Source: Quillaja saponaria (taxonomy: Eukaryota > Streptophyta > Magnoliopsida > Fabales > Quillajaceae). From it: a stretch of DNA of 64,000 bases. Shown here piece by piece: positions 59,401-64,000 of this stretch. The notes beneath the pieces were generated by a model. The model searched no databases and had not been told where the DNA came from. It worked only from the letters and a program-made list of their open reading frames with translations. The DNA lies in assembly GCA_029379385.1 (NCBI GenBank), contig CM055613.1, positions 16,944,001 to 17,008,000 on the forward strand. The letters are read 5' to 3'. The position numbers were made by a program, and so were the translations under genes. Every line of letters starts with the position of its first letter. The first letter of the stretch is position 1.

Positions 59401-59566
59401 TATCATGAGCTTTTAGGGCACTGAGGGAGCGTTTTTGTCCTGCATATTTATACTTGACGCTAAAGACTCCATTGTTGGCAGCAGCAAAAGTTGCAGCGGA
59501 AACTAGAAGCGACAGTAACAGGGCAAAGCAGCAAGAGCTTCTGAAAATGGCCATTACAACGATCAT
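38799..59566 (-). CDS. A36/A39-like aspartic proteinase (A1 family), 10 exons
   Basis: Minus-strand exons 59566-59328, 59035-58906, 58714-58467, 56456-56229, 48397-48235, 48150-48077, 47225-47138, 44586-44511, 42119-42048 and 38944-38799 total 1464 bp, 488 codons (487 aa) with all phases matching and GT-AG introns. Order: signal peptide (CFALLLSLLVSAATFA), prosegment, first active site VDTGSDIMWVNC, YGDGSSTAGYFVKDFV, second active site IIDSGTTLAYLP, LGWQNSGMQ, LLGDLVLSNKLVLYDLENQ, and a hydrophobic C-terminal tail (FIILFLTIWLHKL) typical of GPI-anchor signals. Both catalytic DTG/DSG motifs are intact, so it is likely an active secreted, membrane-anchored peptidase. Relatives A36 and A39 of Arabidopsis work in pollen and pollen tubes. 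First ATG is 59566; ATG 59554 (AATGGCC) has the better context. Introns total about 19.3 kb and are full of transposon relics. Confidence 0.92.
40566..41470. mobile_element. hAT-type non-autonomous element in protease intron 9
   Basis: The 889-bp unit 40574-41462 is flanked by a perfect 8-bp duplication CCTGGGAG (40566-40573 and 41463-41470). The ends are inverted repeats: left CTGGGAAGCACGGATACG, right (reverse complement) CTCTGAAGCACCGATACG, 14 of 18 matching. Both subterminal regions are rich in GATACG/CGTATC motifs, as often seen for hAT transposase binding. No transposase is encoded. Confidence 0.72.
42048..42119 (-). CDS. Aspartic proteinase exon 9
   Basis: Acceptor TTTGCAG|ATTTAG, donor AACT|GTGAGT. 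Encodes (G)DLVLSNKLVLYDLENQFIG and WSEYN. Confidence 0.88.
43770..43910. repeat. Possible LINE 3' tail relic in protease intron 8
   Basis: After a T-rich stretch, the words GCACCAAGAGGATGCTTCCC and AAGTACACAAGTTGTATACACC resemble LINE 3' ends in this gene. Assignment is weak. Confidence 0.3.
44511..44586 (-). CDS. Aspartic proteinase exon 8
   Basis: Acceptor TCTACAG|GAAGGT, donor GGAG|GTATTG. Encodes EGLWCLGWQNSGMQTRDRKN and MILLG. Confidence 0.87.
45850..46010. repeat. LINE 3' tail relic in protease intron 7
   Basis: The block GCATAAGCTTTGTACAAAAG with following GAACACAGAACATCACACCC resembles the copies at 49128 and 50815 (GCTTTGTACAAAAGGCAAG). Confidence 0.45.
47138..47225 (-). CDS. Aspartic proteinase exon 7
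   Basis: Acceptor AATTGCAG|TCTCGA, donor CCCTTT|GTAAGT. Encodes LDGGFPVVTFYFENALSL and KVYPHDYLFPF. Confidence 0.88.
48077..48150 (-). CDS. Aspartic proteinase exon 6
   Basis: Acceptor CTTATTAG|ATAATT, donor GGAAG|GTATGG. Encodes IISKQPDIKVQTVHEDYTCF and QYSG. Confidence 0.87.
48235..48397 (-). CDS. Aspartic proteinase exon 5
   Basis: Acceptor TTCAAG|GCCACA, donor AATAAG|GTTTGT. Encodes PHYNVNMTAVQVGRTFLNL and the second active site GTIIDSGTTLAYLP, ending EPLVNK. A second possible donor (CTG|GTAAAT) nine bases upstream would drop VNK. Confidence 0.87.
49128..49285. repeat. LINE 3' tail relic, copy in protease intron 4
   Basis: Begins GATTTTATCAAAAGAAAAAA, then GCTTTGTACAAAAGGCAAG, CAAATTACAACTGAAGCC and GATAGACATCCAATGGTACC. 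Shares word order with 50815-50975 and, inverted, with 51000-51180. Confidence 0.6.
49930..50275 (-). pseudogene. LINE zf-RVT fragment in protease intron 4
   Basis: The minus strand encodes a zinc-binding reverse-transcriptase C-terminal motif: LDVCVMCCHSCEDCDHLFLH, then CATTRNIW, followed in another frame by RFKGFGHKKKGNILC. This arrangement is typical of plant L1-type LINEs. Frame-broken. Confidence 0.65.
50365..50838. repeat. Tandem duplication of about 240 bp in protease intron 4
   Basis: Copy 1 (about 50365-50600) and copy 2 (about 50610-50838) share AACAATAACTATATTTAT, TAGTTCCCATGTGGGATTA, ACTACTTAGAAAGAATTATA and AAAGAAAGAGCCTTA in the same order with scattered differences. Confidence 0.85.
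50840..51180. repeat. Head-to-head inverted LINE 3' tails
   Basis: The reverse complement of 51020-51180 (CTTTGTATACAATACGGGTA, CTACAAGAGGCCCAAAGGAG, GATGGATAAATAAACATCC) aligns with 50848-50975 (CTTTGTACACGAAATGGGTA, CTATGAGACCCAATGGAGTG, GACATCCATT). The spacer is about 45 bp. Confidence 0.65.
52980..53180. repeat. A-rich tail and probable retroposon 3' relic
   Basis: The block from AAAGGAGTACATGGGAGGAG through a long A-run to CACCCTAAAATACACCAAAA has the look of another retroposon 3' end. No domain is visible. Confidence 0.3.
53429..53455. repeat. (AT)n microsatellite in protease intron 4
   Basis: An uninterrupted run of AT/TA dinucleotides after ACATAC, within the large intron. Confidence 0.95.
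53465..55690 (-). pseudogene. LINE (L1-like) 3' half, broken and interrupted
   Basis: The minus strand has, in order: an endonuclease/RT-end segment (SHFALSLFTSKVYWKAKVLF, KVKAFV) at 55430-55680, a zf-RVT start (LDVCVMCFRHNEISEHIFLQ, CSLVW) near 54650, and after the hAT-type insertion the segment CLWSCAIFLVNWGVWLECNA, LLWDKIVLHASLW at 53590-53758. The frames are broken and unrelated sequence lies between 54665 and 55400. Confidence 0.65.
53759..54483. mobile_element. hAT-type MITE inserted in the LINE relic
   Basis: The 709-bp unit 53767-54475 has perfect 16-bp terminal inverted repeats (CAGTGTTATCAAAGGC and its complement) and a perfect 8-bp target duplication CTGCTGAG at 53759-53766 and 54476-54483. 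It has no coding capacity, and its subterminal regions are rich in GCGCCT/AGGCGC words. The ends and duplication size fit hAT. Confidence 0.85.
56229..56456 (-). CDS. Aspartic proteinase exon 4
   Basis: Acceptor TTTGATAG|GTGTGG, donor AACCA|GTATGT. Encodes CGARQSGGLSSSNEEALDG, ILGFGKANSSMISQLASSG and FAHCLDGINGGGIFAIGHVV. Confidence 0.9.
57990..58011. repeat. 22-base poly-C tract in protease intron 3
   Basis: An uninterrupted C run (poly-G on the transcribed strand's sense copy) in otherwise AT-rich sequence. Confidence 0.95.
58180..58330. repeat. Degenerate TG/CA-rich tract in protease intron 3
   Basis: Scattered GTGTGT, GTGCATGTGCATGTGTGAG and ATGTATGTATGTACATATGC blocks form an imperfect alternating purine-pyrimidine stretch. 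Confidence 0.7.
58467..58714 (-). CDS. Aspartic proteinase exon 3
   Basis: Acceptor GTAACAG|ATTGAT, donor TTTGG|GTGAGT. Encodes IDLTLYNRQESSSGKLVPCD, a Cys-rich segment, YGDGSSTAGYFVKDF and NGSVIFG. Confidence 0.92.
58906..59035 (-). CDS. Aspartic proteinase exon 2
   Basis: Acceptor TTGTAG|GCTTTA, donor CTTGGT|GTGTAT. Encodes LYYAKIGIGTPSKDYYLQVD and the first active site DTGSDIMWVNC. Confidence 0.92.
59328..59566 (-). CDS. Aspartic proteinase exon 1
   Basis: Starts at ATG 59566 (or 59554), encodes the signal peptide and a basic propeptide (KRSLSALKAHDSRRQLQFLA), and ends DLPLGGSGRPDAVG at donor GTTGG|GTATGG in phase 2. Confidence 0.88.
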
Positions 59567-60404
59567 CGTCGTTGTCAATTTCCACTTTGCTTTGTTGTTG
59601 GCACAGGGAAATATTGAACGAACGAGTTTTTGTATTTAAGTCCTTTCAGTAGCCCACATGGTTGGGTAGTCATACCGCATCTTCTAGCGCAATGGTTCAG
59701 TCTTGGGATTTCGAGAATTGTACGCAAGTCTGCTTTGCTTTGAGGCCAGTGGTTGAACAGCAGCCTTAAATAAGGGGAAATGACTAATTAGTCCGGTGGT
59801 AGAAATTAAGAATAAGTCCCACTTCTTTCTTCATATTCCAAATAGCACTCAATTTTTAAAAATAAAAAATCAACTAAGTTATATATATTAGATTGACAAT
59901 TTTTTAATGTAAACTTTACCTTTATTTTTAATTTTTAAAGTTAAAATTTTAATTAAGAACAATAATTTAAAAAAATCATATTACTTAATTTAGAAAACAA
60001 AAATTTATTATTTAATAATTAGTAAATTAATAGATTATTAAAAAAAAAAAAAAACGAAGAATGGAGATAATGAGAATTTTTCAGAAAAATTATTCTTCCA
60101 TTGATTATATAGGTATTTGTTTCCTAATTTTATTCTATGTAAAAATTATTTTACCTAATTAGTATTTTAAACTTAAAATTAAAAATAAAGGGAAAAGTGA
60201 CATAAAAATCTTCAATTTAAAATTTAGGGTTTAATTGGAAAGAAATTTAAAAGTAGTGATTTTAAATAATGTAAATTTATTATAAGATTTATTTGAAATA
60301 TCAAGGGAAAAGTAAGATTTTTCCTTACTTTTTCCTTGAAATTTCTTCCCAAAACAAGATTTTTTTTAAAAAATTTTAAAGAGTAAATCGCACCCCTTCT
60401 ATTG
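59567..60404. promoter_or_regulatory. Upstream region of the aspartic proteinase gene
   Basis: On the minus strand TTAAATACAAA about 60-70 bp before the ATG could be a TATA-like box (59628-59640). The first 200 bases are GC-balanced; 59800-60400 is very AT-rich with no gene or terminal repeat seen. Confidence 0.35.
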
Positions 60405-60802
60405 GAGTCTATTTAAGTGTATGGAAGGACAGATGAGAAGAGGTTAGGGTCTATTTGAGAGTTTGAGGGGAAATGAGAGTAAAGGAAAAAATATACATAT
60501 TTTTATAATTTTTCCCTTTCAATGTTTATATTAAGTGTAGTAGATATTTAATATACAGGATAGAAGTATATTTGGCACTATAGTAAAAAATTATAAAGTA
60601 CTTATTTTTTTATTCCAAATCCAACCAATTTGGAGGAATTTAAATTTTAAGTTTTGGAAGGATTCAAATGGATACATGTGCCCTTCCTTTTCCTCTCCCT
60701 CTATTAAAATAAAAATAAAAAAAACTCTCAAACAAGAGAAAATTTACATTACTCTCTCCTCTTCTTTCTTTTCCCTTCATTTCCCTCCATCCAAATAGAC
60801 TC
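60405..60802. mobile_element. MITE-like inverted-repeat unit
   Basis: The left end reads GAGTCTATTTAAGTGTATGG and the right end, reverse-complemented, reads GAGTCTATTTGGATGGAGGG; purine-rich GAAATGAGAGTAAAGG-like words lie inside both arms. No clear target duplication was found and the family is unknown. Confidence 0.45.
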
Positions 60803-60959
60803 TTACTCAATCTTAGGATTTTTCTTGCATTTCAATGTACGATACTTTTCACGAATGCATTACAAAATGAGGTTATGCATCACCAAGACTGTTGGGAACC
60901 TAGAGATCATGCATTATATGATACACAACAAAATAATAAATTTTTCCAAATCGAAGAAT

Positions 60960-62850
60960 ATATGTATTCAATTAACTATATATATAACAAAAGCTAAAGA
61001 TTATAACTAACCTCTTAAATATTTATTCACGCAGTTAGTTCGATTGTTTAGCAGGGATGCTTGGAGTTCCTTCATAAATTGTCAAAATGAGTCTCCCTTT
61101 CAAACACAAAATATGATAAACGATTAGTAAATAAGCTTTGAATGATATAGTTCACACAATTGACCAATTGAAACCTTTTACCTTTTTCGTAAATGAGTCG
61201 AAGGAATCAATTCACCCTTATGATACGTGCTAGCTTCCACTTGGTTGACTCGTCAATGAAGAATTGTCCTTGAAGCAAAAACTTCCTTTGCTTCAAGGTT
61301 ATGGGTCATGGCTAAAGGAGAGGATTTTACAAGAACTCATTCTTGCTTCTAATCCTTGCTTAGCTGAATATTGTCACAAAAGGTGTCACTTGTGATTGTC
61401 TTGCTCTCTTGGCCGAAATTCACTTAGCTACTACATATATAGGGCGGCTAGGGCCTAAGGTTTTAATCCTTCTATATTTTGGATTTCAATTAAACCTAAA
61501 CCCCAAAGCATAAGGCCCAAACCTTTTTTAGTAATTCATAATCATATTATGATTATTAATTAGCTTTTAGAGTTTTAGTGGCCTAAATCCAATTAGGATT
61601 CTAAATCCAATAAAGATTCACACTAGACATTTTCTTGATTTTCAAGAAAACAAGTTTTGATATATATGTATAGGTGACAATTACCATTTTACCCTTATAT
61701 GCTTAGAACTTAACTATTAATTCCAAGACTTCTATTAATTCTTCTAGGTTCTTACCCTAAGTCAATTAAAGTGTATATAAGCCATTAGATTTTCTCGTAC
61801 GTTGGCAATAAACATAATTAGATACTTCCTAAGAAGTATGGTTAAATTAAAATACTTTTAATTTAACTTTGGTTTTAATAAACCAATCCAACTTACATTT
61901 ATAGGTCAAAATTGACATCTAGTAATGTATCTTGACTTTCTAAGTGCATGTGAAGTTAAGATTATTGATCAAACATTTCAGTGCTTTGTTACCATGTAAT
62001 TCAATTTTTTGATCAATCATATCCCGAGTAGGCATAAGGTATAAATTCTAGTGTCAACCCTATTTTCGTCTAAATCCATTAGTACTTGAAACCAAGTTTA
62101 TGTTTTGTTCCTTAAAGAAATTCAAAAAAACACTTTTCTTAATTTGTTTCACTTTGCAAAGATTCCCAGAATATGACATACTTATCTTAAGAGGCCATCG
62201 GATATTCTTCCTCTTTACTGAAAATGATGAATTCTTTGTCTATCATTCATCTACCTTCATATACTTCACTAGATGTCCAATAACCACCCATGTATTATCC
62301 TTATTACAGAATCTGAGGAATGACATTAAAACATGTAGATTTACATATAAGGTAATAAGATGATCTCAAGTCAACTTACACCTACCAACACTTTGAGAAC
62401 TTCCATTGACACGTGAGTAATTACTCTACATGGTTTCTTGTATTTGGTTAATTCAGCATACTTGTTCAACTAACAAGCATTTATATGTTTGTCTCAGCAT
62501 CACCATGCTTGTAGTTTATGAAATCAATACTCTCTTTATAAGAGAATGACACAATATATACTAGTCTTGAAAAATCATCAAGAATAGGGATATTGATGAT
62601 TCTTTGACTAGAAATATTTTTAGAATAATACATTTATGTATGTCATATTTCGCAATTATGATCAACATCATAATTATGCATACACAACATTTATTCTAAG
62701 GACTTTATATATGGTTACACTAAAATCTCATTCAAACACAAAAATAAAGAATGCCTAATAAATATTATTACATGCATTAAATATAAATGAAGTGTCATTA
62801 CAATCAATCATTGATTGACTTTTAGATAACAATACTAACAAAGACTATTT
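60960..62850 (-). repeat. Probable remnants of a copia-type LTR retrotransposon
   Basis: On the minus strand 61930-62060 reads like the GCCTACTCGGGATATGATTG leader block I associate with plant copia LTRs, and 62480-62600 encodes LDDFSRLVYIVSFSYKES, resembling an integrase DDYSR segment. Frames are broken and no LTR pair was found, so this is tentative. Confidence 0.3.
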
Positions 62851-63182
62851 TTATCTATACATTTTTCTACTTTTGTAAAGCCCAATGTTACGGCTTTAAA
62901 CTCTTCTTTACCAATATTAACGGAGTTGTCAAGTTTTTTAAAACCATTATACCATGTAGATTACCATTCGAATCACTGGGGACAATATCGATGACGAACC
63001 CTTTAAGAATAATGTTTGCTTCAAGGTAGACATTTTCATGCACATTCAACTTATGAAGGCTAAAAAAAAATTAAATTAAATTAATTATGCATGAGTTTGT
63101 TTTATAGAATTATGTTAATAAATATGAAAATTAATAATAAAACATATTAATGCTCTGGCTTAAGATTTTCCATGATAATATA

Positions 63183-63420
63183 AGTAACTAGTTCAAGAGA
63201 GTTGGGTGAAGCTAATCGAAGTGATGATCTCCCATACGAAAGTTGTAGGGATTTACTAGAGGATGATATGGCTAAGGATCGTGGTAAAGAAGGAGATATG
63301 CTCTGGGGCAAAGCACTTGAGCTATTTGCTGATAGATCCATAGATGCTAAGGCCCTCTTAGTGATAGATATTTTTCTTAACTTCTATCCTACTGTAAAGC
63401 AAAAACTAAAAACTCATTAG
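63183..63420 (+). CDS. Unidentified ORF or exon
   Basis: An open frame (first ATG 63268) with charged, protein-like composition (LGEANRSDDLPYESCRDLL, DMAKDRGKEGDMLWGKALEL) and an end at TAG 63418-63420. I do not recognise the family. It might be an isolated exon, a transposon-carried fragment or a chance ORF. Confidence 0.3.
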
Positions 63421-64000
63421 AAAAATTTTGCTTCAAGAGAAACTAAAATGTAAAATAAAAAATTCATCACCATAATAGATCGAAACAAGTGAAGTAATTA
63501 TGTGGATGTGAGAATGTGGGTATATGACAATGGCAATGCAGTAAAATTTATAGTCAGATCCAATAAGAAAGTAATCCATTTCAAAGCTTTAAAAAAACAG
63601 AGTTTTCCGTTGCTTTCAAATTTCTATATGATTTGACTTTCTTTACTATTTTTAGAGATTGGATAGGTCAAAAGAAGGGTTAGCTTAAGTTTACGCACTT
63701 CCTTCCTAGCCTAATACCTCAAACACTTCCACCAATGGCTGAAACTAACATGTTGGCTTAATTGAAACAAATGGTTGAGACAATGGCCGCTCTACAAGCA
63801 TGTTAGGATTATGCCCTGCAACCCAATGACAATATTTATTATTGGGCATGAATTATAGAGCTCAATAGTGTAAATATTAACAGTTTAAATAACATTTATG
63901 TTATCATTTTAAAGTTAAATTACTTACTCTTAACTTTAGTTTATATGATAATACTTACAAAACGTAAGCAATGCAATAAACACCGTGATAATGACCATGC
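63421..64000. other. Window end, possible LTR start at 63801
   Basis: From 63801 the sequence TGTTAGGATTATGCCCTGCA looks like the start of a plant LTR; the element would continue beyond the window. Nothing else is recognised. Confidence 0.3.

Noticed and set aside
1..64000. CRISPR array, bacterial operon or prophage features
   Set aside because: The window is plant nuclear DNA with introns and LTR retrotransposons; no spaced repeats or prokaryotic gene layout are present.
1..64000. tRNA or rRNA genes
   Set aside because: No tRNA A/B-box and cloverleaf or rRNA core sequence was recognised; the only tRNA-like matches are retrotransposon primer-binding sites.

Overview
The window is plant nuclear DNA, most likely from a eudicot; the species cannot be told from sequence alone. 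The base composition is AT-rich, and the genes have many short exons separated by introns full of transposons. Three host genes can be joined exon by exon into uninterrupted reading frames. They are a clade E-type protein phosphatase 2C (+ strand, 5 coding exons, 4189-17933, 427 aa), a small secreted TPD1-like cysteine-rich protein (+ strand, 2 exons, 35879-36362, 129 aa), and an aspartic proteinase resembling the A36/A39 GPI-anchored family (- strand, 10 exons, 59566-38799, 487 aa).

Layout. 1-4188 is AT-rich sequence upstream of the phosphatase, with one small MITE candidate. 4189-17933 is the phosphatase gene. Introns 1 and 4 each hold an antisense Ty1/copia element of the same family, one nearly complete with both LTRs (4866-9512) and one decayed (13321-17555). 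17934-21119 has no gene. 21120-34591 is a stack of LTR retrotransposons nested inside each other. A Ty3/gypsy integrase remnant abuts an old antisense copia element. A gypsy element (23237-34115, perfect GTTAC target duplication) landed in the gag of that copia. The left LTR of this gypsy was then hit twice, by a chromodomain gypsy (24102-27984) and by a 2.7 kb TG...CA insertion that looks like a solo LTR (28288-30994). 35879-36362 is the TPD1-like gene. 38799-59566 is the protease gene; its introns carry LINE 3' fragments, two hAT-type non-autonomous elements with perfect 8-bp target duplications, a tandem duplication, a LINE inverted repeat and a 22-base poly-C run. 59567-64000 contains an inverted-repeat element, weak LTR-retrotransposon remnants and one unidentified short ORF.

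How the genes relate. The phosphatase has a predicted N-myristoylated start (MGSC) and all PP2C catalytic motifs, so it probably still encodes an active enzyme despite about 9 kb of transposon in its introns. The TPD1-like and A36/A39-like genes are convergent neighbours; relatives of both families act in anther, pollen or ovule development, but a functional link here is only inference.

Most striking signal: both LTRs of the inner chromodomain gypsy carry a roughly 200-bp array of phased GAA/TTC units at 10-bp spacing, including perfect three- and four-unit heat-shock elements, placed upstream of a TATA box in one LTR. This looks like a heat-shock-factor-responsive retrotransposon promoter.
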